A stretch of 64,000 nucleotides of DNA from Acidimicrobiaceae bacterium (GCA_020637235.1 JACJWG010000020.1:4987-68986); one strand, 5' to 3'. Shown: positions 39,626-48,490, numbered from the stretch's first letter. Made by a program: numbers and translations. Notes: a model not told the origin generated them from the sequence alone.

Positions 39626-41281
39626 ATGACGTGGCTCGACGCTCCGGACGAGGCGCGCGAGCGCCGCATCCGCGACGCCGTGGCGGCGCTGCAGATCCTC
39701 GACACCCCTCGCGAGCGAGCCTTCGACGACCTCGTCGCGTTGGCCAGCCAGCTGACCCGCTGCCCCTTCGCGTCGATCGCGATCATCGACGACGACCGGT
39801 ACTGGTTCAAGGCCGCCACCGAGCGCTTCGATCGGGACGCGATCGATCGGTCGGTGTCGTTCTGCGAGCTCGCCACCCAGCGCGACGCCGTGGTCGCGGT
39901 GGCCGATCTGGTCACCGATCCGCTCACGTCCGACGTGGCCGAGCGTTGCCCGTTCCCGCTGCGCGGCTATCTGTCCGTGCCCGTGCACGCACCCGACGGC
40001 ACCGCCATCGCGGCGTTGTCCGTCGGCGACACCGACGTACGGGTGTTCAGCGCCGAGCAGGCGTCGTCGCTCGAGGCGCTCGGCCGGCAGGTCGAGCAGC
40101 TGTTCGCCCTGCGCACCGCCCTCAACCAGCGCTCCAGCGACCGCGATCAGGCGGTGCAGCGCGAAGGTCGGTTCCGCAGTGTGCTGCAGTCGCTCGCCAA
40201 CGGCGTGCTGGTGTACGACGCGAACGGCCTGATCGACGAGGTGAACCCGGCGGCCGAGTCGATCCTCGGCGTGTCTCGCGACGAGCTCTTCGGCGCCTCC
40301 CCGCTCTCGAACGACGCCTTCCACGAGGACGGCACCCTGTTCCGGTCCGAGGACCGGCCGGTGGCGATCACGCTGAAGTACGGCATCGAGGTCCGGGACG
40401 TGGTGATGGGCTTCACGGTCCGCGACGGTCAACGCCGGTGGCTGCTCGTCAACTCGGCGCCGCTGTGGGACGCCAGTGGGCGCGGCGGTGGTGCCGTGGT
40501 CACCTTCGCCGACGTCACCGATCTGCTCACGCTCAACAACCAGTTGCAGGAGTCGCTCGGCGAACTGGCGAAGGCGGCCCAGGAACGAGCGGCGCTGCTG
40601 TCGTCGGTGTCGCACGACATCCGCGCCCCACTCGCGGCGATCCGGATGATGACCGAGATCCTGGAGGACCGCGCCGACGCGATCACCGACACCCAGCGCA
40701 ACGAGCTCGTGCGGCGCGTCCGCGCCGAGGCCCGACGGACCGAGGGGGTGCTCACCGACCTCGTCTCGGCCAACCGGGTCGGGACGGGGCTCGAAGCGCC
40801 TCGCCGCAAGCGGATCGACCTCGAGCAGCTGATCTACGCGCGGGCTCGCGAGTTCGACGGTGCGGAGCACTCGATCCGCGTCGGCGAGCTCTCGGGCGAC
40901 CTCACGATGTGGGCCGACGCTGCGCAACTGGAGCGGATCATCGACAACCTGGTGTCGAACGCCGTCACCCACACACCGGCCGGCACCCGGATCGTGATCG
41001 AGGCGATCGAACACGACGGCCGGATCGATCTCGCCGTCGACGACGACGGGCCCGGGGTGCCCGAGACGATGCGGGTGCGGGTGTTCGCCGCGTACGTCCG
41101 CGGCGACCGCGCCGCCGACCGGCCGGGGACCGGGCTCGGGCTGTTCCTGGTGCAGCAGTTCGCCCAGTTCCACGGCGGCACCGCGCGGTGCCTCGTGAGC
41201 GAACGAGGCGGGGCGCGATTCGTGGTGACGTTGCCGCGACGGCCGGGCCAGCCGGCGACCGATCTCGTGTCGGCCCGCTGA
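39626..41281 (+). CDS. GAF-PAS sensor histidine kinase
   Basis: This 551-residue cytosolic kinase starts at ATG 39626 (MTWLDAPDEARERR). A GAF domain covers about residues 25-170 (PFASIAIIDDDRYWFKAAT; SVSFCELATQRDAVVAVADL), like those of blue-light/redox-linked kinases. A PAS domain spans about 190-315 (FRSVLQSLANGVLVYDANGLIDEV). The phospho-His is in SSVSHDIRAPLAAIRMM (about 330); ATPase boxes are DNLVSNAVTHTP, DDDGPGVP and GTGLGLFLVQQFA. The convergent NarL-type regulator 7 bp downstream is its likely partner. Confidence 0.87.
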   Translation: MTWLDAPDEARERRIRDAVAALQILDTPRERAFDDLVALASQLTRCPFASIAIIDDDRYWFKAATERFDRDAIDRSVSFCELATQRDAVVAVADLVTDPLTSDVAERCPFPLRGYLSVPVHAPDGTAIAALSVGDTDVRVFSAEQASSLEALGRQVEQLFALRTALNQRSSDRDQAVQREGRFRSVLQSLANGVLVYDANGLIDEVNPAAESILGVSRDELFGASPLSNDAFHEDGTLFRSEDRPVAITLKYGIEVRDVVMGFTVRDGQRRWLLVNSAPLWDASGRGGGAVVTFADVTDLLTLNNQLQESLGELAKAAQERAALLSSVSHDIRAPLAAIRMMTEILEDRADAITDTQRNELVRRVRAEARRTEGVLTDLVSANRVGTGLEAPRRKRIDLEQLIYARAREFDGAEHSIRVGELSGDLTMWADAAQLERIIDNLVSNAVTHTPAGTRIVIEAIEHDGRIDLAVDDDGPGVPETMRVRVFAAYVRGDRAADRPGTGLGLFLVQQFAQFHGGTARCLVSERGGARFVVTLPRRPGQPATDLVSAR

Positions 41282-41288
41282 CCCGGGT

Positions 41289-41927
41289 TCAGCTGGCGTC
41301 GGGCAGCAGCCCGGCGCGGCGGGCGATCGCCACGGCTTCGAGCTGCGAGTGGGCACCGAGCTTGCGGAGCACTTCTTTCACGTAGCCCCGCACGGTGTGC
41401 ACGCTGAGGAACAAGGCGGACGCGATCGTCGGGGTGTCGCGCCCCTTCGCGAGCAGGTACAGCACCTCGATCTCACGGGGCGTGAGGCTGAGCGCCGACA
41501 CGGTCTCCTCGGTGACGTCGGAGGTGATGTCGATGTACGCCTCGCCGTTCACGGCGTCGCGCACCGCCTGGACGATCTCGGTGATCGAGCTCTCCTTCGC
41601 GAGGAACGCCGAGGCACCCGCGAGGGCGGCGAGCTTGCGCAGTCCGCTGTCGGCGTGGCCGGTGATCATCACCAGCTTCACCTTCGGGTCGGCGACCAGG
41701 ATCCGGCGGATCCCCTCGACGCCGTCGACGAGCGGCAGCTGCCAGTCGATCACGACGACGTCGGGACGCTCGGTGAGCACCTTCTGGATCGCCGACTCGA
41801 CGTCGGGCACGGACGGCAGGGCCTCGAAGCCGTCCTCGATCGAGATCGCGAGGCTGAGCGCTTCGGCATAGGAGCGGTGGTCGTCGATGACGAGGACCTT
41901 CAGGGTGGGCGTCATGGTGGCAGTCAT
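41289..41927 (-). CDS. NarL/LuxR-family response regulator
   Basis: This 212-residue regulator has a receiver (about residues 8-125) with acidic pair IDDH, phosphoacceptor Asp in VVVIDWQLPLVDGVEG and Lys in FLAKESS, then a LuxR-type helix-turn-helix (about 145-205) with LTPREIEVLYLLAKGRDTPTIASALFLSVHTVRGYVKEVLRKLGA pattern. ATG 41927 and ATG 41915 are both possible starts. It ends 7 bp from the kinase stop in convergent orientation. Upstream is a 160-bp leader with an inverted repeat (42029-42060) and a small GACGGC/GCCGTC hairpin. Confidence 0.88.
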   Translation of the reverse strand: MTATMTPTLKVLVIDDHRSYAEALSLAISIEDGFEALPSVPDVESAIQKVLTERPDVVVIDWQLPLVDGVEGIRRILVADPKVKLVMITGHADSGLRKLAALAGASAFLAKESSITEIVQAVRDAVNGEAYIDITSDVTEETVSALSLTPREIEVLYLLAKGRDTPTIASALFLSVHTVRGYVKEVLRKLGAHSQLEAVAIARRAGLLPDAS

Positions 41928-42028
41928 GGTTCGACCTTCTCCCGGACGGCTCCGCCGGCCGTCTGCGGGTGTGGCTGGACGTGAAGTGCGAACTCTCCCC
42001 TGAACGCGATTCGGATCTTAGTACGAAA

Positions 42029-42060
42029 CCCCTCAGTTGAGGTGCCCTGCAATTGAGGGG
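42029..42060. promoter_or_regulatory. Inverted repeat upstream of the NarL-type regulator
   Basis: Arms CCCCTCA (42029-42035) and TGAGGGG (42054-42060) enclose GTTGAGG; a further TTGGGG follows at 42068. This AT-richer stretch lies 102 bp upstream of the regulator start and directly beyond the nitrilase-like gene end (42088). It may serve as operator/promoter or as the end of the nitrilase transcript. Confidence 0.45.
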
Positions 42061-42087
42061 TCTTCAATTGGGGGGTGTGCGGACGCG

Positions 42088-43023
42088 TCATGTGATCTCG
42101 ACACCACGCTGCGCGGTGATGCGGGTGTACACCTCGGGCCGCCGATACCGGTCGAAGTCGAACAGGGTGCCCGTGTAGCGAGCACACCAGTCGAGGTCGC
42201 AGCGGGCGATCACGAGCTCGTCGTCGGTGGTGAGCGCCTGTGCGACGATCTGGCCGCTCGGCGCCACGATCATCGACTGGCCGAGCGAATCGACCCCCTC
42301 CTCCACCCCACCCTTCGCGACGCCGACGACCCACGTGCCGTTCTGGTAGGCGCCGCTCTGCATCACGAGCGCGTTGTGGAAGCCCTGCAGGATGTCCTGG
42401 CTGGGGTCGGGGACGTAGTGGATCGGCGTGTTGTAGCCGCAGAGGATCATCTCGACGCCCTGCAACCCCATCACCCGGTAGCTCTCGGGCCACCGCCGGT
42501 CGTTGCAGATCATCATCCCGATCCGTCCGCCGAACGCCGGCCACACCCCGAAGCCGTCGGGACTGGGTTCGAAGTAGTACCGCTCCGCATGTTGGAAGGG
42601 ACGGTCCGGTTCGTGGTGCTCGTGACCAGGAATGTGGGTCTTCTTGTAGGTGGCGACCGTCCGCCCGTCACGCTCGACGAGGGTCTGCACGTTCCATCGG
42701 TGCACGCTGCCGTCGTCGCGGGTCTCCTTCCACGCGTAGCCCAGGCAGATGCCGACGCCGAGCCCCGTCGCCTCGTCGAACAGCGCCTGCGTGTCGTCGT
42801 TCGGCATCGACGTCTCGTACCAGTGATCGGCCTCGGCGATGTCGTCGACGTACCAGCGCGGGAAGAAGGTGGTCAGCGCGAGCTCGGGGTAGACGACGAG
42901 CTCGGCCCCGTGGCGGTGGGCGTCGCGCAGCAACGTGATCAGCCGGTCGACGACCTCGGCGCGGGTGTGGTGACGCTGGACGGGTCCGAGCTGGGCGGCG
43001 GCGACGGTGAGCAGTCGAGTCAT
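42088..43023 (-). CDS. N-carbamoyl-D-amino-acid hydrolase-like amidohydrolase (nitrilase superfamily)
   Basis: This 311-residue enzyme starts at ATG 43023 (MTRLLTVAAAQLGPVQ). The Glu-Lys-Cys triad is in VVYPELALTTFFPRW, KKTHIPGHEHHEPDRPFQH and MMICNDRRWPESYRVMG. The segments ALTTFFPRW, FQHxExxYFEP, CNDRRWPExxRVMG and CGYNTP closely follow D-carbamoylases, which split N-carbamoyl-D-amino acids to amino acid, CO2 and ammonia. Other ureido acids are possible, which would suit the purine/hydantoin-like context of the hydroxylase and SsnA-like genes. It starts 11 bp after the EccC-like gene on the same strand. Confidence 0.88.
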   Translation of the reverse strand: MTRLLTVAAAQLGPVQRHHTRAEVVDRLITLLRDAHRHGAELVVYPELALTTFFPRWYVDDIAEADHWYETSMPNDDTQALFDEATGLGVGICLGYAWKETRDDGSVHRWNVQTLVERDGRTVATYKKTHIPGHEHHEPDRPFQHAERYYFEPSPDGFGVWPAFGGRIGMMICNDRRWPESYRVMGLQGVEMILCGYNTPIHYVPDPSQDILQGFHNALVMQSGAYQNGTWVVGVAKGGVEEGVDSLGQSMIVAPSGQIVAQALTTDDELVIARCDLDWCARYTGTLFDFDRYRRPEVYTRITAQRGVEIT

Positions 43024-43034
43024 CGAGCCCGAGG

Positions 43035-46000
43035 TTACGGTCCGATCGTCGCCAGTTGGGCGAGCTGCGCCTCCCCGTCGCCGATCAGCCACGCCAGCCC
43101 GGGTCGGGCTGCGAGCGGTGGGCGGCGCGGCAGGCGCACGCCGAGCGACTCGACGTCGAGTTCGTCGCAGCCGGCGAACACCACGCCGCGGCGATGGCGT
43201 CGCATCGCCGTGACCCACGAACCGTGCGCCGCGCGCAACGCCTCGGGGCGGCACGCGGCGACGATCACGAGCCCGTCGGGCGGCGACGCGGCGAGGGCGG
43301 CGAGCTCGCCGGTGTCGTCGGGCAGGCGCTCGGCGTCGTCGACGACGAGCAGCACCTCGCGGCCGCGTTCGATCTCGGCGCGCACCTCGGCGAGCGCGTC
43401 GCGTGCGACCGCAGCGAGCTCGGACGCGGGCACCCGCCGCGGCGACACCACCACCTGCGCGGCGTCGGGGCGTGCGATGGTCCAACCTCGGCGGAGCACC
43501 GCGAGCGCATTCGTCCGCCCGCTGCGCGGCGGTCCGACGACCACTGCGTGCTCGCCTCGCGCGATCGTGACACACGCCGTCGACAGGTCGTGGTGGGCGA
43601 GCCCGACCGCCGTCCACCACTGCTCGTCGTCCCGCCGCGCGGCACCGTCCGCGACCTGGGCGACGTCGATGCTGGGTGGCAGCACCCGTACCCGGTCGAC
43701 CGGAACCGCGTCCGGCGATGCGGCGCGGGCCAGCTCGGCGGCGGGCCACGGAGCGAGCTGGACCACCGTGGCGTCCACGGTGTCGACCACGCGGCCGGGC
43801 ACGGCCGGCGGCACGTCGCCGACCCGCAGTCCGAGCAGCGCCGCTGCGGTCGGGTCGTGCAGATGGGCGACCAGCCGTCTTGCGCACCGGCCGACGATCG
43901 CCGGCGCGAGCCCGTCCACCGCGTCGCTGCCGAGCAGCAGCGTCACACCGGGCGGTGTGGTCACCAGCAGCGCGTCGAGCCGGTCGTGCGCATCGGCACG
44001 GTGCACCCCGTCGAGTTCGCGGCGCAGCACGCCGATGCCGTCGATCACCACCAGCCGCCCACCGGCGGGAGGTGGCGTCGCCGCGCGTCGGAGGGCCCGG
44101 TCGACCAGTTCGACGTCGTGGAGACGAGCCACGACGGCGCAGCGTGGATGGACGGCGACCTCGTCCCACCGTGACCCGCCGATCGCGTCGATCACCACGA
44201 GTTCGGCGTCGCTCGCCAGCCGCCGCACCGCGAGCCCGGCGAGCGCCGTGGTGACCCCACTGCCGACTGCACCGGCGACGAGCAGGTGGCCGTCCGCCGG
44301 TCGCCAGTCGAACGGGTGCTGGCGCTGCTGGTCGGGGCGGTCGACGAGGCCGAGCGCGCCGTCCGCCAGCCTCGGGTCGCCCGGGAGCAGCTCGTCCGGG
44401 AGCGGATCGCACCACGGACGGCTCGGCCGGGCGAGGCCGCCCTCACGGGCCGCGGCGACGATCTGGTCGATCGTGCGGGCCGTGTCGACGGCCCGTGCGG
44501 TCTGGAACGTGACCAGCTCACCGGGCCCGAGCCGCACGACCGCTCGTCCGGCGCTCGATCGCCGGATCGATGCCGGCGCAGCGTCACCGACCACGTCGAT
44601 CGCCTCCGACGGCTCGTGCAGGCGCAACGCGATGCGCAGGTCGGTGTTCGTGCGGATCTCGTCGCTCACCACCCCGCCCGGGCGTTGGGTGGCGAGGAGC
44701 AGGTGGATGCCGAGGCTGCGGCCACGTCGGGCGATGTCGACCAGCCCGTGCAGCAGCTCGGGGTGTTCCAGCGCCAGCGCGGCGAACTCGTCGACGACGA
44801 TCACGAGGCGCGCCACGACCGGGACGTCGAGTCGCCGGCGTGCGGTGTCGAGATCGGCGCACCCGTGCGATCGGAGCAGGTGTTCCCGGGCCGTCACCTC
44901 GGCGCGCAGGCTGCGGAGCACCCGCTCGGCGAGCCTCGGCTCGAGGTCGGTCACCACGCCGACCACGTGCGGTAGACGAGCGAGGTCGTCGAACGTGGCA
45001 CCGCCCTTGAAGTCGACGAGCACGAACGCGAGTCGATCGGGTGGCTGCGCGATCGCGGATGACAGCACGATGGTCCGCAACAGCTCGCTCTTGCCCGATC
45101 CGGTCGTGCCGGCGATCAGCCCGTGGGGGCCGTCACGGACGAGGTCGAGGTCGACGGTGCCGTCGGCCGCCGATCCGATCGGTGCGGCATCGGCGATGGC
45201 GCCGTTGGCGTCGCGGCCACGACGCCAGTGTGCGAGCACACCCGCCGGCTCGAGACGCACACCACGTTCGCGCCAGAGCCGGTCGAGATCGACGGCGTCG
45301 GCGAGTCGCCGCTCGTGGTCGTCGGGGGCCTCGGGGTCGGACCACGGCGCGAGGGCGCCGACGGCGAGTCGGGCGCCGGCCGGTCCGAGCCCGTGCAGGT
45401 GCCACGGGCCGAACGTGCCCGGGCCGATGGGCCGGTCGTTCGGTGATGGCGGCGTGCCGTCCACCTTCACGCGACCGTCGCTCGTGGTGATCCACACCTG
45501 CGTGCACGCCGCCGGGACGTCGCCGGCGGCGGGTGCCGCCACCAAGAGCGCGGCATCGGGCCGGGCGTGCAGCAGGCGCCGCAGGGCGCTGGTGCGCACG
45601 GCGAGCGATCCGGTCGCGTCGGTGAGCACGAGCAGGTGTCGGTGGTCGCCCGGACGCCCGGTGCCGAGGCGGTCACCGAGCACGACGTCGTCGTGCACGA
45701 CAGCTGCGTCGTCGGTGCACACCAGGTGCGGCAGCCCGGTCAGCCACGACCAGCGATCGGGACGGTCGCCGACCACCAGCAGCTGCCAATCGGCCGGACC
45801 GGTGGTGACGGCGAGTTGCACGAGCAACGACCGGATCATGGCGTCGGCACCGGGACCGGCACACGCGACGCGAGCGCCCGGCCCGAGGTCGGCGCACACC
45901 GGCACCCGCTCGAGCGCGAGCGGTGCCCCACCCGCTCCGGCACCGGCGGCCCACCCGTCACCGACGCCGGCCACGGCCGTGAAGGCGTCGCCGTGATCGG

Positions 46001-46940
46001 GGCGGCGCTGCCACATCGCCGACGTGGACCGGGTCACGACGCGCAACGCGTCCACCAGGCCCGGCTGATCGGCCCGACACCGCTCGGCGACACGGGCTCG
46101 ACGGACCGCGAGCAGACCGGCGAGCCGATCCGCGGCGGCGGCCGCCGCCTCGGCACGGGCACGACGCCGGCGCCGGCGGCGCACCCGGCGGCCGAGCCAG
46201 GTGCCGCCGCTCATGAGCACCCCCACGGCACCCATCAGCAGCATCAGCGGTTGGTGGAGCACCACGGCGAGCACCACCCCGACCGCCAGACCGGCCGTGG
46301 CGCCGGCGAAGCCGACCGGGCCGTCCGGGCCGTCGCCGGTGTCGAGGGCGTCGGCGGCGCCGGCGCCGGCACCGCCGATCGTGTGCGGTGGCGCGGGGAA
46401 CCTGTCGTGGTCACCAGGATCGTCCTCCCCCGGCGCGGCGCGCGCCCGGCGACGGCCACGCCGCACGACGACGCCACCGGGCATCGAGGTGGTTCGGGGG
46501 CCGGCGTCACGATCGAACGCCGCCGGATCGAACGCCGCCGGATCGAACGCCTCCGGATCGAACGCCTCCGGATCGAACCCCTCCTGATCGGGAGTTCCGG
46601 GGTCGGCAGTGACGTGCAGCACGCTCGTGCCCACCGACACCAGCTCGCCGTCGAACACCACCGGTCGTCGTCCGGCGAGCTGGCACCACCGCACCCCAGC
46701 CGCGTCGCCGACGGGATCGTCGGGATCGGGCAGGTGGAGGCGGAGGTGGTACGGCTCGATCGCCGGGTCGTCGCACCGCACGCCGGCCAGCGCTGCTCGC
46801 CCGACCACGTGATCGCCGGGCGCCAGCCGGCGACAACCGCCGGCGTCGGGTCCGGCGATCCAGGTGACGCGCCAGGTGGCGCGGCGGCGTGACGTGTCCG
46901 AGGTGTCCGAGATGACGGAGGGGAAGGTGTCCACGCCCAC
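43035..46940 (-). CDS. EccC/EssC-like FtsK-SpoIIIE ATPase, orphan
   Basis: This protein of about 1300 residues has an N-terminal forkhead-associated-like domain (about residues 15-120: LAPGDHVVGRAALAGV, VRWCQLAGRRPVVFDGELVSVG), two membrane helices (about 210-255), then three FtsK-type modules. Module 1 is intact: Walker A GTTGSGKSELL (about 610), VLVDFKGGATFDDL, Walker B VIVVDEFAALA and LLLATQRPGG. Module 2 has GAVGSGVTTAL and module 3 GPPRSGRTNAL, both without the Walker Lys. This is the type VII secretion motor layout, but no WXG100, EccB/D/E or mycosin gene is beside it. A 15-bp repeat encodes FDPEA/FDPAA units. GTG 46940 or 46934 is the likely start. Confidence 0.8.
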   Translation of the reverse strand: MGVDTFPSVISDTSDTSRRRATWRVTWIAGPDAGGCRRLAPGDHVVGRAALAGVRCDDPAIEPYHLRLHLPDPDDPVGDAAGVRWCQLAGRRPVVFDGELVSVGTSVLHVTADPGTPDQEGFDPEAFDPEAFDPAAFDPAAFDRDAGPRTTSMPGGVVVRRGRRRARAAPGEDDPGDHDRFPAPPHTIGGAGAGAADALDTGDGPDGPVGFAGATAGLAVGVVLAVVLHQPLMLLMGAVGVLMSGGTWLGRRVRRRRRRRARAEAAAAAADRLAGLLAVRRARVAERCRADQPGLVDALRVVTRSTSAMWQRRPDHGDAFTAVAGVGDGWAAGAGAGGAPLALERVPVCADLGPGARVACAGPGADAMIRSLLVQLAVTTGPADWQLLVVGDRPDRWSWLTGLPHLVCTDDAAVVHDDVVLGDRLGTGRPGDHRHLLVLTDATGSLAVRTSALRRLLHARPDAALLVAAPAAGDVPAACTQVWITTSDGRVKVDGTPPSPNDRPIGPGTFGPWHLHGLGPAGARLAVGALAPWSDPEAPDDHERRLADAVDLDRLWRERGVRLEPAGVLAHWRRGRDANGAIADAAPIGSAADGTVDLDLVRDGPHGLIAGTTGSGKSELLRTIVLSSAIAQPPDRLAFVLVDFKGGATFDDLARLPHVVGVVTDLEPRLAERVLRSLRAEVTAREHLLRSHGCADLDTARRRLDVPVVARLVIVVDEFAALALEHPELLHGLVDIARRGRSLGIHLLLATQRPGGVVSDEIRTNTDLRIALRLHEPSEAIDVVGDAAPASIRRSSAGRAVVRLGPGELVTFQTARAVDTARTIDQIVAAAREGGLARPSRPWCDPLPDELLPGDPRLADGALGLVDRPDQQRQHPFDWRPADGHLLVAGAVGSGVTTALAGLAVRRLASDAELVVIDAIGGSRWDEVAVHPRCAVVARLHDVELVDRALRRAATPPPAGGRLVVIDGIGVLRRELDGVHRADAHDRLDALLVTTPPGVTLLLGSDAVDGLAPAIVGRCARRLVAHLHDPTAAALLGLRVGDVPPAVPGRVVDTVDATVVQLAPWPAAELARAASPDAVPVDRVRVLPPSIDVAQVADGAARRDDEQWWTAVGLAHHDLSTACVTIARGEHAVVVGPPRSGRTNALAVLRRGWTIARPDAAQVVVSPRRVPASELAAVARDALAEVRAEIERGREVLLVVDDAERLPDDTGELAALAASPPDGLVIVAACRPEALRAAHGSWVTAMRRHRRGVVFAGCDELDVESLGVRLPRRPPLAARPGLAWLIGDGEAQLAQLATIGP
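46513..46580. repeat. 15-bp in-frame tandem repeat in the EccC-like gene
   Basis: About four to five units of GGATCGAACGCCGCC/CTCC sit between the FHA-like domain and the first membrane helix. On the minus strand they encode FDPEA, FDPEA, FDPAA, FDPAA, FDRDA. The period of exactly five codons means copy-number changes keep the frame. Confidence 0.88.
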
Positions 46941-47101
46941 AGAGACCGCGCCCGGCCGGCTGTCCCGGAAGCCGTGAGCAGGCGGAACGAACGATCTTGA
47001 CGAGACCTTGACGATCGAGCGGCGCCTCACCGTTGCCGGTGAGGCCGGCGGTGAGGCCGCCGGAGAGCCCTGCGGAGAGGGGGTGGGCGCAGGGTCGGCC
47101 C
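46941..47101. promoter_or_regulatory. Divergent promoter region, EccC-like gene/HTH protein
   Basis: This 161-bp gap carries two copies of CGGTGAGGCCG (47037-47047 and 47049-47059) and two copies of CTTGACGA near 46995-47015. It probably contains both promoters. I cannot place -35/-10 boxes confidently. Confidence 0.35.
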
Positions 47102-47842
47102 ATGCATCACTCCTCCCGTGCCTTCGTCCCCCAGTGCTCGTCCCACCTGCTCGCCCGGTTGCAGCACGAGTGGTTGCGACTCGATCGCGACCCCGAATTG
47201 TTGGCCCACGCTCGCACCTGGCAGCTCCCGCTCGGTCACGTCGTGTCGCTCGACGACCTCGTCGACCGATGCGGTCGGCGCACCGACGGGATCAGCGGTC
47301 GCGAGCAGGACGACCTGCTCGCGGCCGTGGTGCGCATCGCCCGGCACGACGAGCTGGCGGCGCGGGTCGCCCTGCAGCGGATGCTGCCACCGATCGCCGC
47401 GCTCGGCCGCCGGGAGCGCGACTTCGTGCGACGCCAAGAGGTGCTGCACGAACTGCTCACGGCGGCGTGGAGCGTGATCCGCACCTATCCGTCCGAGCGC
47501 GGCCACCGCTGCATCGCCGCCGACCTGGCACGCCGCATCCGCTACGTGGCGCTCGAACGCGATCGGCGACGCGTGCGGCGCGAGGACGCCACGCCGTGGT
47601 GGGTGTTCGACCTCACCATCGCGCCCGACGCCGATCCCGCGGCGAGCGACGAGCTCGACGAGCTGCTCCGCGACGCCGAGGCAGCCGGCGTGCCGTCCGA
47701 CGAGCTCGACCTCGCACGCCGACTCGGGAACGGCACCACCCTGGCCGCGCTCGCGGTCGAGGGTCGGGTCACGGACCGCACCATGCGCAACCGTCGGGCG
47801 ACGATGGCCCACAGCCTCCGGGCCGTGGCCCGGGCGTCGTGA
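47102..47842 (+). CDS. HTH protein, possibly sigma-factor-like
   Basis: This 246-residue protein starts at ATG 47102 (MHHSSRAFVPQCSS). A helical first half (LARLQHEWLRLDRDPELLAHARTW) is followed by a region rich in Arg and aromatic residues (ELLTAAWSVIRTYPSERGHRCIAADLARRIRYVALERDRRR) that resembles a sigma region 2 surface. The end (LDLARRLGNGTTLAALAVEGRVTDRTMRNRRATMAHSLRAVA) looks like a C-terminal helix-turn-helix. I do not recognise a named family. It is divergent from the EccC-like ATPase and could control it. Confidence 0.6.
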   Translation: MHHSSRAFVPQCSSHLLARLQHEWLRLDRDPELLAHARTWQLPLGHVVSLDDLVDRCGRRTDGISGREQDDLLAAVVRIARHDELAARVALQRMLPPIAALGRRERDFVRRQEVLHELLTAAWSVIRTYPSERGHRCIAADLARRIRYVALERDRRRVRREDATPWWVFDLTIAPDADPAASDELDELLRDAEAAGVPSDELDLARRLGNGTTLAALAVEGRVTDRTMRNRRATMAHSLRAVARAS

Positions 47843-47847
47843 CCGCC

Positions 47848-47885
47848 CGGTTCAGACCGGTTCGCCGGTTCAGACCGGTTCAGAC
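47848..47885. repeat. 10-bp tandem repeats between convergent gene ends
   Basis: Copies of CGGTTCAGAC occur at 47848-47857, 47866-47875 and 47876-47885, with an 8-bp partial at 47858. On the minus strand each gives GTCTGA, and the last supplies the stop of the phosphatase gene (47880-47882). The unit core GGTCTGA is shared with the arrays at 13666 and 19879. Confidence 0.85.
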
Positions 47886-48407
47886 CGTCTCGCTGAGCAA
47901 CCAGGCCAGGTGGTCGATCATCGGTGGGATGCACCGTTCGATCACGTCGTACATCTCGCGATAGGCGTCGGCACCCTTGCCCCACGGATCGGCGATGTCC
48001 TCGTCACCGGGCATGCCGTAGGGGTCCCAGCGTCGCAGCAGCTGCAACTGCTCGGCCTCGAACGACCGGTAGAAGCCGGTGCGCTGGTCGATCGACCCGC
48101 CCAACCGGCGGAGATCGTCGACGTTGTACGAGTCCATCGCGACGATCAGGTCGAAGGTCGCGAAGTCGTCGGGGTGGATCAGCCGACCGAGATGGTTCAC
48201 CCGATACCCGCGACGTGCACCCTCGGCCGTGGCGAGCGGGTGCGGGTGGTCGCCCCGGTGGTGACCGGTGGTGCCCGCGGCGTCGAAGGTGATGTTGGTC
48301 AACCCGCGCTCGGCGGCGACCCGTCGGGCGATCGCGAGCGCAGCTGGCGATCGGCAGTGGTTGCCCATGCACACGAAGAGCACGGAGATCGGCGTGTTCC
48401 CTCCCAC
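47880..48407 (-). CDS. Low-molecular-weight protein-tyrosine phosphatase
   Basis: This 175-residue phosphatase starts at GTG 48407 (GGNTPISVLFVCMG). The P-loop C-x5-R-S is VCMGNHCRSP (about residues 14-23), with His where Ile is usual. The family segment FDAAGTTGHHRGDHPHP and the LIVAMDSYNVDDLRRL helix follow. The general acid Asp is in IADPWGKG (about 145), within the typical DP motif. It dephosphorylates tyrosine phosphoproteins in the cytosol. Its stop codon lies in a 10-bp tandem repeat. Confidence 0.9.
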   Translation of the reverse strand: MGGNTPISVLFVCMGNHCRSPAALAIARRVAAERGLTNITFDAAGTTGHHRGDHPHPLATAEGARRGYRVNHLGRLIHPDDFATFDLIVAMDSYNVDDLRRLGGSIDQRTGFYRSFEAEQLQLLRRWDPYGMPGDEDIADPWGKGADAYREMYDVIERCIPPMIDHLAWLLSETV

Positions 48408-48490
48408 GCTGCGAGTATCGCAGGCGGCCCGAGGCGGCGGGGCCGGACCGTGGCGACCTTGAACAACTCTTGTGACAGGTGCTCGGCAGG

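Noticed and set aside
43035..47842. A complete type VII secretion locus
   Set aside because: Only the EccC-like motor is present; no WXG100, EccB/D/E or mycosin gene was found on either strand.
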